NCBI GenBank assembly: GCA_038380795.1
Contig: CM076266.1
Span: 37,647,425-37,711,424, forward strand
Direction: 5' to 3'
DNA: 64,000 nucleotides
Source of the DNA: Pyrocephalus nanus
Lineage: Eukaryota; Chordata; Aves; Passeriformes; Tyrannidae
Position 1 is the stretch's first letter. The number at the start of each line of letters is the position of its first letter. Below the pieces are notes generated by a model, which worked only from the letters and a program-made list of their open reading frames with translations, was not told the origin of the DNA and did not search any database. Positions 26,201-38,354 of the stretch are shown in pieces. Made by a program: the position numbers and the translations under genes.

Positions 26201-29080
26201 GCTGGATCAAGTTCACAGGAACATTTGCTGAGGTTTGTAAGTCTGGGTTGAATTTGCAGCCAATCTGCACTCACTTACTGTGCACTGAAGGAACCACAAG
26301 AAATGTACTGGTTTCATATGGTTTCAGCCCTCAGTCGCTTCACACTACTGGTGACTTCAGTAAAAGTTGTCCATTGCCTGCTCAAACTTCCATGAGAGTA
26401 AACTGATGCCCTTGTCAAGTCATTTAAAAAGTCAAGTGTAGTAAGTGGTTTGACAGTGTCATCCAGTAGGAATGTGACAGAATGCAAGAGACTTTTGTGT
26501 TTCCAATAGCATGAAGAGGAAAGGCAGGAGCTCCCATCACACCTGAGAAGCTCCGACTTGGTCATTATTGGGCTACAGTACAAGTGTCAGGATTGGACTG
26601 TTCATACAAGGAGAGATTTTGTTGACAGAAGAGAGGACAAGGAACAGCCAATGAGCAAGAATGAGGATGGCTTCCCCTTGTGGGTACAAATGGCAGAGTT
26701 TTTGTGGAGAATTTCTTTTAGTCCAGGAAAAATGAGAGGAAAATTTAAATTGTGGGATATGAGTATTTGTGGAAAATAAAGAACTGGATCAGCTGAGTTA
26801 TAGGATGACTAAAATATATCAAGAAAGGAGAATTGAAGAGACAGGATACAAAAACTGAGTCCGGGAGGGGTTCTTCAGTGTGATAAGTTTAGATCAGTAT
26901 CTGATTTTGACAGTTAGAGAAGGGAGACACTAAATTTCTCATTGAAGGGTTATTTCTGGATCCTGGTGAGTAGATATAAAAGAAATGCTTTCTATTTTGA
27001 ATTGTCTCTGGTAAATAAAATCATCTTGCTGCTGGGGGTCACTTGAAAGCTTTGTTTCCTCATCGTCAGAAGATACTTGCTGATATGGCTGCTTGCAGCT
27101 CTCCCTTGTGATCACTGTGTCACAGGAGAACTTTGATGGATGCATGTTTAGATATCTAGGACTAGGTATCATTCTTCTGCGGTAGTGCCACAAACTAACA
27201 GTTCCTTTCTTGTTTCTCTGGCATCAATGCTAAAATCAAATTAGCTAGCACTTGAAGCTGCTGAACTTTGGATTTAGTTCCAAATTATATGAAAATATAT
27301 TTGGCAAAAGAAAATTCGATATTAAATAAAAAGTGATCTCCCAAACCATATGTAGGAAGCCTGGTTTCTGAAATTCCACCATTCCTGCCACTCAGAGTTG
27401 TGGAACCTGCTGGCCATTTTTTTGCTAAGCTTAGCAGTAGGGTAGAGGTCTGAAAAGTTAGATAAATTAATCTAATCTTTATCTAATAAGTCATTGGCTG
27501 GGCAAAGAAACCCAAGTGAATGCTCTGGGCACTGAGGGAAAGGACTCAGATGCTAAATGCTGTCTGGCACTGCAGCTCTGGAGTAGCCTTGGCACATCAG
27601 AGTTTGGAGAAAGCAGGTTTCTGTTATTTTTTCTCGTCATAGGCAATTTGTTTTCTGTCCATATCATCTAATGGAAAACTCTCTACAGCCTTGTGTTTGG
27701 CGCTCTAACATTTCTCACAGTACTTCCCAGAACTACTGGTCTCTCCTTGGAGAATTCACTAAATATCTGTGAGAAATTAAGTGCCGTGCTATATGCTGGC
27801 TTTGGATCAGTGGGAGTTATAAAGAACAGCATAAGGTAGAAAAAGTTCTAGGAGGAACTTATAATAAGAACGATAGTCAGCCAGATATCCAAGAAACCTC
27901 ACAAATTAAATCTTCTACTTATGTCTCTTTGGCACTCTCTCCTGTCTTCCTGGAGATACCGTGTGTTGCAGACAAAGCAAGCAAACTCTGTGTAGCTTGC
28001 CACAGAAATTGGGACTGTGGGTCCAATGGAAGCCAAAGTACCCAAAGGGATGGGTATCTGAGGTCTTGAACAGTGGGTCTTCAGATGGGTCTGTGTGCTG
28101 ATTCCATTTGTAGCCAAAAGTTTTCTGCTAACTTTCAACAATTAGTCCACAGTATCTGAAACATAACCCCAGTTTTCAAGTGACAGATGCTGAAGACTTG
28201 GCTAGGTAATTACATTAGCATTTACTTGCCTAAAACCAGCAACTGTTCACAGAAAGAAGCATTTTCATTATTATGTCTGTGATGCAGCTTTGAGGAGAAC
28301 AAAACCAGGTAGTCCCTGAGGAGCAATTCAGCCAAAGCAGCTCAAAGCTGTAAGAACTTGCTGCCATAAGTCTTGTTAACTCTTGCTGCGTATTTGTACT
28401 GGGGTTTTATTCCCTCCTGCTTTCCTGGGAAAATGTAATTTATTCAGCTCAAACTCTGCCTCTGTGGTGGTTTTTTTCAGAGCATTTCTAGTTCTCAGTG
28501 CATTGAAACAATAGTGACAGAGCTGATTACTTAGATTTGATTTGGTGTGATGCTATGTGATTTAAGAGGTGTCATGTAGGTTAAAAGGTGGTGACAGGAT
28601 ATCAAAGACTCATTGCTATGAAGAGGACCATAGGATCTCACCAAGTAGGAAAAAAGAGTGAGAGTGGAGTCTATAAGGCCATATTCATTCTTTACCCCTG
28701 ATCATGCATTATATCTTTGAGACCTAGAACAGGTATTTTTCAAACACTGCCAGGTAAGCTGTGGAGAAAGGGAGGTATTTTGCTTGAAATCCCTTTTGTT
28801 GTGCCTCTTTTATTAAAGGCTGTTTCAATCAGTGTTACTAAAGAGAAAATTAATGACAGTAGCCAGATGAAGATGAACTAACATTTTCAGATCTTTGTGG
28901 GCATGAAGTGGGAGATGTTTTCTATGGAAATTAGAGGATGAGTACAATAAATATTCCCACTAGCATGTAAGGTACTGAAACATATTTTTCCTCTAATACT
29001 CTTACTGTTAAATGTAGCACAAGTTACAAACTGCTCTTTCCTTGCATCATTTAATTTTTTGGGAAGCCATTAGTGAAGGT
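20300..29080. other. unique intronic sequence, no gene seen
   Basis: No exon, known repeat or RNA gene is supportable here. It contains a T13 run at 22443-22455 and several unremarkable reading frames, the longest 148 codons on the minus strand at 22233-22679. That frame carries a Phe/Lys/Ser-rich, unrecognised product and no domain signature. Confidence 0.55.
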
Positions 29081-29103
29081 ATGAAGCTGTGAGTCGAAAT
29101 GCA

Positions 29104-29190
29104 CGGGTTCTGTTCCCCATCCCATCAATTATCTGCTTTGAGATCTGAGGCAAGTCATTTTTCTGCCCTTGTGTCACTTCCTAATCTGTC
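29104..29190 (+). repeat. probable ancient MIR-type SINE fragment
   Basis: The + strand shows CGGGTTCTGTTCCCC, then GAGATCTGAGGCAAGTCATTTTT, then TGTCACTTCCTAATCTGT, in the order and spacing of the MIR core region. The key words GGGTTC, GGCAAGTCA and the TTCCT-ATCTGT end are kept and the rest is diverged. Boundaries are approximate. It is weaker than the copy near 20.2 kb but has the same orientation. Confidence 0.42.
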
Positions 29191-29199
29191 TGATGTTTT

Positions 29200-32100
29200 G
29201 GCTGACTGCTGACAGATCCCTCCATGTCTATGATAAAAAGTACTTTATATCAGACAGGTGGTGGTGTCAGCTGCATCTCTAGTTGGTGTCTGTTCCTACA
29301 GCATATTGAGAATTACAGTTAATAAGCTAATCAAATAGAAGTATGTTAATTTAATTTCAATGACACAGATGTTACTTTAAATTCCATAATACATAACATA
29401 GAGATTAGTTTTTCAAGACTGGACAAGATGGGCAATTTAATGTGAATTAAATGCAGAAATTTTCTGCATTCTGCTGTGGTTTAGAAAGGTTTGGTTAGTT
29501 TTTCTGCCCTCAACTGTTCATTTTGCTACATATGTCTTCTGCTTTGGTAGCCTGGTTTAACCAAACAAGAAACAAAACTATCAAGGTGTTCTGTCAAGGG
29601 CTGCTTTCTAGTAAAAGCCTGAAACATGCTGTGCTGGCAGTTATGTGAATAGGTAGATGCTAGGAGACTTTTTCAAATTTCAAATTCTTTGTGTTTGGCA
29701 TTCATGTAATATTGTCAATAAAAATGTCAGAAAATAGGCGTTTATGAAATTGAATGTGTGGTATGTGTACAATACAATTAAAATTAGGCTATGCAAGCTT
29801 CAAACGTTAATTTCCAAGAAAATATCAAAATAATTTGTAGTCCGTTCTTATCTTGTAATTTCAGGATTTTTAAAATAGTGCTTGGTAAAAAGCCCACACC
29901 TCAAATACCGTTATCCACACGTCCTTCATTCTGTGGAATAAGAGCTTGAAATCCTATTGACAGGGAGAGTATTTCAGTCCAGATGGCCTCAGCTTTGTGT
30001 AATTTACCTTTTAATGTATGGCTTGCCAGCTGGGACAACTTTGCTTTGGGTGAAATTTGCATAGCTATCAGATCTTTGTTACATGCCTGGAAAGAAATGT
30101 GGGAGCAAGTTCTGGCTTATGCTAATACCTTGCTATCACCACATGCTACCACTAAAGCAGCAAAAAAAAGAATTAGACTTTTCATTTGTTCTCGGCAGTT
30201 AAATTTTGAATCTCTGCCCTATAAAGATTGGATATTTTTCCATGAGCTCTTTACTACTGATGAAGCAGGCAGTGCTTTAATTGTGAAATTGTTTTACCAT
30301 GTTAAAATGCTGCCATTCTTGTTCAACAAATTAAGTTATAAAATACTGAATATGTGCACCAGGCATTTCCAGACGTCAAATAAATTTTCAGACAAAACAA
30401 ACTAAAACATTATGGGAATTTACTTTTTAATGCTTGGTTTTATTCTAGTTCTATTTCTGTTACAGTAGTTTTAAAAGATTTGACATTACTGGTTCGAAAA
30501 TAGTGCCACACTATTCTTGTAAATATCCCAGTAACAGCAATAATATCCCCACATTTGCATTTTAAGCCACTCCATTTCCCTAGTCATCTATTACTTGGAT
30601 GTGAAAAAATCATTTCTTGTCAAAACTTGGCACAGAATACCTGAATTCCATACTTTTTACCAGATGTAAAAATAAAAGTGAACAAATTCATCTTTTTCTC
30701 GCCAGTTAAAAGGTTTAATAAAGTATGAGGTAAAATTTGTCCCTGTTTTGATAAATGGTTTTCATTTACAAAAGTTCAGAATAGCTCTGATCTTTAAAAA
30801 AAAAAAAAAAGGAAAGGGGGAAAAAAATGAGGAGGGGAAGCAGGGAGGGAGTGGGATAGGGAGATCTGCCTCATGACTGGTAGTAACATGAAAACTGCTG
30901 CCTTCCAGAGAATGCCTAACAGCCTTAGCTTCTTGGTGATTTCAGAGGAACACTCGCTCTGTATAGTGGGGTACCCTAAGGAAACAGCCACCCTCTCTAT
31001 TTGACCACTATTTAGGTGTGTTTAGTCATAGGCAGTGGTAGGGTGCTGATCACATCTGTCTCAAAATACTTCCAAGTGGTTAATTCAGGCCCAAGGGCCT
31101 TGTCAGAGGTACAGCTGTTTGGAGTAATGTGTGTCCTTGTCTTCCCTGAGAAAGATTATAAATGTTTTTCACCTACAGAAATTTCTTATGAAGACCCTGG
31201 TTTAGTCCAAACCAAAAGTTACTACAAAAGCCTGTCGTTTCTTATTGAGCCTTTTGAAGGAAACTTCTTGAGCTTAGGGTGAAATTTCTGGATATTGAGA
31301 GAAAGCGCCATTGATTTAAAATTGTACTTGATGAGGTGCAAGTTTTATTCTGTGAGTCACTGTTCTAATTTTAGTTTTCACTGAGGTAAAAAGCTGAGAA
31401 ATTTTAAAAGTCTTCAGAAAATGGCAGAAGTATCTTCTGCTTTGGGTTAGTGGCCACACAAGGCCCACCAGTGTGCTGGCCAGAGCCCTACCCTGCAACA
31501 TGTGGAGTGAGTGGGTGGTTGTTTCATACGGAGCTGAGGAGTGGTTTTCCTGCTGGATTGGTAAAAGTCTGTTGCAGTAGTACTGGGTTTAAGCCAATGA
31601 ATCATCTCTATTCATTTAGAAAAACTTTCTCTTCAAGCCTTACTTCAGTTCATTCGGTGATTGCAACTGTGTTTCCCACCAGGGGAATTGCACAGTTGTT
31701 GCAGATTTCTGTCCAGAAGTGCTGGCTTGCCCAAGGCGTAGGTGTTAAAGTTGCACATAGCTCAAATGTACTATTTTCTCTTCAATCAGTGTGCGTTGTC
31801 ACCACTAGAGGAGACCAAGACAAACAGTGTCACGTCATGACCAGACCGTATTTGAAGCCTGCTATCAATTTCTGTTCTTATTACTGACATAGATCTTTAT
31901 AAAGCTTTGTTCCAATCTGAGTTAAAGCTTTGAACAATGATATTTCTGAAGTGTGGATGTATCCTCATTCGACTACAGAAGAAGGAATAGGGAGAGAAAG
32001 CAATGGTGTCAACCTGTATTGCTGGAAGCACATTCCCTCTATGAAGTGCAAGGTGTTCTGCTGTTCAAGTTCCCACTATTTGCCTTCATAGAGGACAGGA

Positions 32101-33200
32101 GTCTTGCCCTCAATGGCTGGTCCATTTCATACCTTGCCTGACAGAGAACACAAGTCTACCAAGGCTATGTTACATACAGTCTTGATAAGTGTAAAATAGT
32201 CACTGATTTAAGTGGATGAGGAGGTAGGCTGATACTGAGCCTGAAGAAGAAGGGGAAAAAACGCAGCCCAACCTTGCCCTAAATATGTAAATATTGGCAT
32301 ACAGGAATAGACATTTAAAATTTATCACAGAAGAGAGAATACTTTCCAAGGCGGTACCTCGTCAGAAAGACAAAAGAACAGGCATGTTCTGTAACTTGAA
32401 ACTCAGGATTCCTTCCCATTTCTGTCTCTAGTGGTTGGAGTTCTTCACTCTTGCTAGATTACAAGTCCACAGGGACTTTTAAAACTACTTATTCAGACTT
32501 TACTGTTTTGGATGTACAAGAGTTAGTTGCATTAAGCTGTAGCTTGGAAAAAAAAACTGAAACCATTTTTATAGCATTTTAAAGTTACTTTATTAAAGGA
32601 TAGCATAAAAGATCACAGTTTCTCTGTTTTTACAGCTCTGCTTTGAAAAGATAATAAAGCTACTACACAGGACATGTATTAGGCTGGTGATTAATGTGTC
32701 TGTGTGTTACAACTCTGAGTACTCTAAAACTAGCTTTATATTGGAATGAATGAAAATGTCACATAGTGAAACCACAGAGGAGGAGTACAGTGCTACGAAA
32801 ATAATGTACACTAGTCTCTCACTAGGCAACATTTTGCATGCAGCAGAGGGGGATAAACTTCTTTTGCCTTCCATATGGGGATCTTAAAGTACTTAACATC
32901 AAAGAGGAGCTCTGTTTTGATAGAGTAATTGATAGAGCCTGGGTAATCCTATTGCACAAACCTTTGCAGGAAGCTGGGGCTCTTGACATAAAATGAAGAA
33001 TACAGTGGAGGCTTTAAAGTAATTTTTCTAGGACTATTCTTTAGTCATAGATTTGTATTTCAGGCACCTGAGTTTTAATACCTTGGTTTTAAGATAAGAT
33101 CCATCATTGAATACCTAAATAATCTAAATAAATGTTGTTATTGGGAGGGAGATGCTAAGACAATATTTTTCTTCTAGGGAAGGTGGCATATCTGCCCTCT
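29200..33200. other. unique intronic sequence, no gene seen
   Basis: The stretch includes an A15 run followed by a purine-only tract (30796-30866) and two open frames of 140 and 145 codons (29983-30405 and 31450-31887, +). Neither product resembles a family I know, and such lengths are expected by chance in 64 kb, so I do not call them genes. Confidence 0.55.
30796..30866 (+). repeat. poly-A run leading into a polypurine tract
   Basis: Fifteen A are followed by about 55 bases made almost only of G and A (GGAAAGGGGGAAAAAAA and GGGAGGGAGTGGGATAGGGAG type words). Such polypurine tracts can adopt triplex or other non-B structure. No coding meaning is seen. Confidence 0.7.
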
Positions 33201-33204
33201 TGTA

Positions 33205-33775
33205 GACACCGAATAATTTAGATTGGAAAGGATCCCAAGAGGTTTTGTCATTCAGCCCCTGGCCCCAAGTAGGATTAACCTCAAAGTTGGATGAGGTTGG
33301 ATCTTGTCTCTTTGGGCAGCCTTTTGCAAGGTGCACATGTGAAACCTTTTTTCTTTATATAGAATTGAAATTTTATCCATTGACTTCTGCCCTTTTGATG
33401 TGCACACGCCTCTGAGGAGAGAAAAAATCAGCCAGCTTGCTCAGCTTTTTCACCAACTTGCTCACCATGGTCCAACCTTGACCATCTTAGTGCTTCCCTG
33501 CTGACCTGGCTCCCATCTATCGCTTTCCCTCTGTTTGGGGGTTGCAGAAATGGACATACTCTTTCAGATCTCTCTTCATGAGCGCTGTGTAGATGGGTGT
33601 AGTGGCTTCATTTGACCTGCTGCCTGCCATTGTACTATATGTGACACAGGCCATGACTAACCTTCACTGCTGTCGTGATGTACTGCTCGCTCGTTTCCTG
33701 CTCCTTGACCACCAGAATCGCCAGGTACTTTTCTGAAGAGCTGCTGTTCATCCAGTTCCACAGCTTCTACCTCAG
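33205..33775 (-). mobile_element. CR1 LINE fragment, old, minus strand
   Basis: Read on the + strand this is the reverse complement of the CR1 3' region. It starts with TTTAGATTGGAAAGGATCCC-AAGAGG, then the CAGCCCCTGGCCCC-AGGATTAACCTCAAAG-TTGGATGAGGTTGGAT segment, the CTTCTGCCCTTTTGATG-GCCTCTGAGGAGAG segment, and the GACCTGCTGCCTGCC and TTTCCTGCTCCTTGACCACCAGAATCGCCAGGTA segments. All are familiar from avian CR1, in the right order. It lacks the terminal octamer repeat and carries many substitutions and small gaps, with no usable reverse transcriptase frame. It is a 5'-truncated, long-dead copy inserted antisense to JAZF1. End positions are approximate. Confidence 0.82.
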
Positions 33776-36700
33776 GATAAGATTATTCTGTCACAGGTAC
33801 AAGAATTTGCAGTGACCCTTTAGTGAAAGCCAAGGTTAGGACTGTGTGGGAGTGCTTGATAGAGATTTATTAAAAGTACCCAAGTTCTGATGCTGCTGCA
33901 GAGGGACTCCACCAGCTGTGGCTTTTTCCAGATCTCCAGGGAAATGCTGCCGGCAGCAGAACACTGTGAAAGGAAAGCTGTGGCTTTATAAGTGGCCAAT
34001 GAGAGAAATTCAGTGCCTTCCTGTTATTCTCACGATAATGGCCTGTACTTAGCATACATAAAGACTGTGAGAGCTGGAGGTAGATGCTGCAGGGCTCTGG
34101 TTATTTTCTTTGAAAGGAGAAGAACGTTGCCTCTTGCACAGGGCTAAGATGGTTCCTTTCCATCACCAGGAGGTAGCGTTTCCTAAGACATTACTTGCTG
34201 CTGATGTGTAGTAACAGTGCTGTACTTAATAACAAAACAACAAAAAAATAGGGAGCTGAGACAGGTGTAGATGACTAGTTGTCTATCATGGATGGATGGC
34301 TGTTAAACACCAGAAGTATCAGCCACCAAATATTCGGTTGCCGAATAACCCAAGTTCACGTGAGGAATGTTCTTTGGTAGTGTGCCACTGAGAGTTTGCT
34401 GTAAGAGCAGCTCAAGTAACCTAATCACCTTATGTCTTCAGTGAAATTTGTCTCAATTACAGATACAACCACTAAGTATTTTAATAAGTATATCACTAAT
34501 AGTTTAAAAAAACCCGAAGGATTAAGAGCCATATGTTCTCCCAGGCATGTGAGCTTAACAAATGCAGCATTTTGCTATAAAACTTTTTTTTTCCCCCTTT
34601 GGTATGTAGCCACTCCATCCCTTGGCAGAAGTGTGATGCTATACAACAGATCCACAGGCTACAGGCGAGGGTGTGTGGTCTTACAGCAGCATGGGAGGAG
34701 CTGGGTCAAAGGCAAACTTTTATATATGCACTGTGCTACCGAGGGGAAAGGAAGCAGTAAACCAGAAAGGACTGCCTTCCTTCAGTACTGGCTCTTTTGG
34801 TTTTCCCTTCTGCAGCTGAGGAATCCCCCTCCCTTCTCTGCTTCTCGTGTAAAAGCACAGATGCTGTATTAGAGAGCCAGTGGAGCTGTGCTAATAGGGT
34901 TGAAGTCTAAATGAAGAACCCATCCTGCAGAGCCGACACTGTAGATTTTGTTGCCTGAGATGCATTTTGTGGAATACAAACCATGTTGGATGTATACAGT
35001 ATATTGTATGTGAAAAATAAATCAAGCAGCAAGGGGAACAGCATGGTATTTTCGGGACAGATCTGCACTTCTGGATGCCAAACATAGTTACAGCAATCTC
35101 ATATTTAAGGGAATACAAATTGAAACCTTATTTGAGTGTAGCCTGATGGTAGAAGTATTTTAATTGATGCAACTACAGTTTGCTGCACAATTTTTCCTCT
35201 TCACTATGTATTGTTGTGAAGCAAAATAATTTTCATTATTTTTTTGAAATGTATGTAAGTGCAAGTGGGAACAGCATAGTATGTTTAGTCTGAACTGTGG
35301 TGCTTTGCTTCTAGATTGATGTAACTTCAATTAATAGTTACATTACTTTTATATTTCTTTCGTATCGGATGGCTCGATAGTATCTAATATTCTTGGGTCA
35401 GCTGTACTGGAGAGTATGGAATTTTAGTAGTAGTGCTACAGTAACTAGATCAGCTTCCAAAGAACAAAGAGAAATTATCTCTTTAAGTCAGAAGGCAAAA
35501 TGGTGTGAATCCCCCAGCCGGTATTCAGCTTCACCTGTTTCAAATGGTTGTGCTTGCATGCCTCTGAAAGCTACAGCAAACAACTGGTAGTTCGGCAAAG
35601 GAAGCAATTAGACAACCATTAAAGAGCAATCAAGAACCTTTTTTTTACAGGGAAACAAAGAGTACTTTTAAAGGATGTTCTCTAAAAGTTAAGTGCAGCC
35701 TGAAAGAAAATAAGGCAATGTGCAATCTATGAAAAACCTGATTTCAATATTTACTGTACTAATTTGACATGCTATTGGCACAAAAATCCACTTATGAAAG
35801 GAGAAACAATGCCATGCTGAAATACCTTCTTTCAAAACTTTTTTTTTTTTTTTTCAAAATTTTTGGAGTTATTTCATTCCAATTGCAGCTGGAATTGCAA
35901 ACTGCTTGCAACCATTGCGTCTGAACCAAATATTCCTCTCTCCTATGGGACTGTTTCAGAAGATATATTATTGGAAGAATTTTATGCAACTTGATATAGA
36001 CATTTGAATCTGTTCCATCTCCTTGATTTATAAACTGACAGAATCTTCACAAGATTTTCATATAAAGTAATATAGACTTGTTTCACAGCATTTGGAATCA
36101 TTTAACTGAATGAGGAACTTAACTGTAAAATAATCTGCAAGACTGGGCGGTATTATAATTTTGCCTCATGAGTATGAATGTTGGTTGTCAGTCCATTATG
36201 GCCTTTAATCCTGGAGTTGCTGGTACTGCAGGTGGTTTGTAGGCTCAAAATTAAACAAGGAAAGAGAAATCCAGACAGAGCATACAGTTGCAGAGATGAG
36301 ACACAATCACCATTACAAATATGGCTGTGCACAAAAATATGACAAAAGGCTTTATTTGTGTACAGGGTTTTCTGAAGTCCACATCTTGATTGAAGTACTC
36401 AGTATCCACCTTTTGAATCTTTTTTTCTCATGTGTTTCATAGATTTCCTGTCTGCCCTGTAAATTTTCTCCTTCTCTCACTTCTGTTTAGGGTAAAAAAA
36501 GATATCACAGTTTCCCTCTTTATCGTTCACTTTGAAATCAGTTTAGATAATTCATCAATCTTTCACTTTCTTCAAGAAGATACAAATTTTATTCAGTTCA
36601 GAGTAGTGAATATATATTGTGAATTGATTGGACTGAATATTTTTTTTTAGTCTTCTTATTTTTCTCTTCTCCATGGTGCACACACCTCCTTTGCAGGATC

Positions 36701-38250
36701 TGATGACATGGGAGTGCCAGTTGTCAGAGTCACACAAGAATATCTTCTCAAAATGCAACACATTGCCATAGTTTAGTTCTTTCTCATACTGTTTAAACAG
36801 CCATATCGTTGGTAACAAGACTGCAGGAGTTGTAGTTCTGTGTGCACTCTCCAAATATCTTGTTGCATGCAATTGAGAAAATCCCAAGTAATTTTAGCAG
36901 CCAAGTTGTGCTTTCAGAAATAAACTGCATTGCAAAGCAAATATGCATCATCTTCTTAAATGACAGGGTTTTGACTCATACTATGTCCTGCAGAGCCTGA
37001 TGCTTTTATCAATTCGAGCCAGCCAGAAGGTAGCTGGAATGGAGTGACTAGTGCCAGAATCAGAGCAGACTTTCCCAATTTTAAATCTCTAGTGCAACAT
37101 AGCAGGGTGTGTTGTAAACTTCTTGGATGATTTTCTGGTGTAGGGGTCCCTGGAAAGCTCTGAGGGAGCAGGAGGACTGAGCTGTGCTGAACAATTTTCA
37201 ACTTGATTCTCTACCTTACTTGTTAACCTTATGTGTGTATAACATTTTAGTGGAGGCACTGCAAGATATCATTGATTTGCAGGATGGTTCTTGAGATTGA
37301 ACTGTATTTATTTACAAAATACCTGCATACACAGACAGAAGTTTGCAGAATCTTAATTCTATCAGATAGTCTTTGGGGGTGATAGGATAATTGGTTTCCA
37401 TGCTTTTAGTATTTACCTGTGTTCTATTTATCTACCTCAAGAAGTTGACAAGGATAGGTGTCCTGGAGTGTGAATCCAGTTCTTACCTGAAGGATTTCAG
37501 TTCTGATTAAGGTTTGCAGTATGATGAGGCAGTGAGAGGGAGTTCTCTGTGGTTTCAGTCTGATTGATGCTTTTTCATGGGGAATACCTCAGTTATGGAA
37601 GTTCTTGAAGCAGACCATTGTTTCCCAATGCTTTTTTTTTTAAATAAATTTTATATATATATATATATATTAAAAATATATATCATTTGTTTCATGAGTC
37701 TTTTTAAAAACAAATGACAGGCTTGATATTGACAAGGAAAAACCAAGGATGGAAACTCTCCTGTGGGTCAGAATTACATTGCTATCCCTTTCTAATGTGA
37801 AATAAACGCCTAACCCTATCGGTTTGGGTGACCTGTAGGGTCTGTTAGCAGGGGAAGTCAATGAAATGCATCACAATTAACAATGTCTTGTTGATTGCCC
37901 ATGGACTGGAACCGTAGCAGATAATTGTGCAGTAGTGGGAGTTTTGCCATGACTAGCTTTATCATTTTGTCAGTTTGCTAATAAAAGGTCACCAAGGGTA
38001 CAGAGCATCTGAGATTTACATATGGCAGATAAGAAAGCGTTCTGGGGAGCCTGCTTCAGAGAGGGGCCTGGCCGTTTGTTGCAGTTGACACCCATGCTGT
38101 GATTCCAGAATTGACAAGAAATGCTATTACTAAGCGGATCTGCCAAGATAATTAGGATTCAGGGTTGCATTTTTAATCTGACTTGAGTCAGATAATTTAT
38201 CACAGCAGTAGCAAGCTGTCAGGGTCACACAATAAATACTGATTATGGAA
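33776..38250. other. unique intronic sequence, no gene seen
   Basis: It holds a T16 run (35839-35854) and a TA microsatellite (37652-37670). A 146-codon frame at 34432-34872 (+) has no recognisable domain. I see no exon of JAZF1 or another gene. Confidence 0.55.
37652..37670. repeat. (TA)n microsatellite
   Basis: Nine uninterrupted TA dinucleotides follow a T run and an AAATAAATTT stretch, with further TATA fragments just downstream. It is a simple length-variable repeat. Confidence 0.95.
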
Positions 38251-38251
38251 G

Positions 38252-38273
38252 AATAAAGATTAAGTGTGGCCTT

Positions 38274-38310
<37 letters not shown>
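38252..38310 (+). repeat. AATAAA signal plus A35 tract (retrocopy-like 3' end or poly-A microsatellite)
   Basis: AATAAA at 38252-38257 is followed 18 nt later by 35 uninterrupted A (38276-38310), exactly the spacing of a polyadenylation signal and tail. A second AATAAA lies at 38231-38236. The sequence upstream matches no mRNA I recognise, and I found no flanking target-site duplication, so a plain poly-A microsatellite remains possible. Confidence 0.85.
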
Positions 38311-38312
<2 letters not shown>

Positions 38313-38328
38313 GGGCCAAGTAGTGCTT

Positions 38329-38354
38329 AAGAAACATTTTCTTAAATGTTTCTT
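38329..38354. repeat. 11-bp inverted repeat, 4-nt loop
   Basis: AAGAAACATTT (38329-38339) and its exact reverse complement AAATGTTTCTT (38344-38354) flank TCTT, just downstream of the A35 tract. It is small and AT-rich, and may be chance. Confidence 0.8.

Noticed and set aside
29983..30405. 140-codon open frame on the + strand
   Set aside because: The product matches no family I know, has no splice or start context, and frames of this length are expected a few times by chance in 64 kb of AT-rich sequence (rough estimate from stop-codon frequency).
31450..31887. 145-codon open frame on the + strand
   Set aside because: Unrecognised sequence with no repeat, domain or exon boundary support.
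34432..34872. 146-codon open frame on the + strand
   Set aside because: No recognisable domain. A run of Phe comes from a T tract. Length is within chance expectation.
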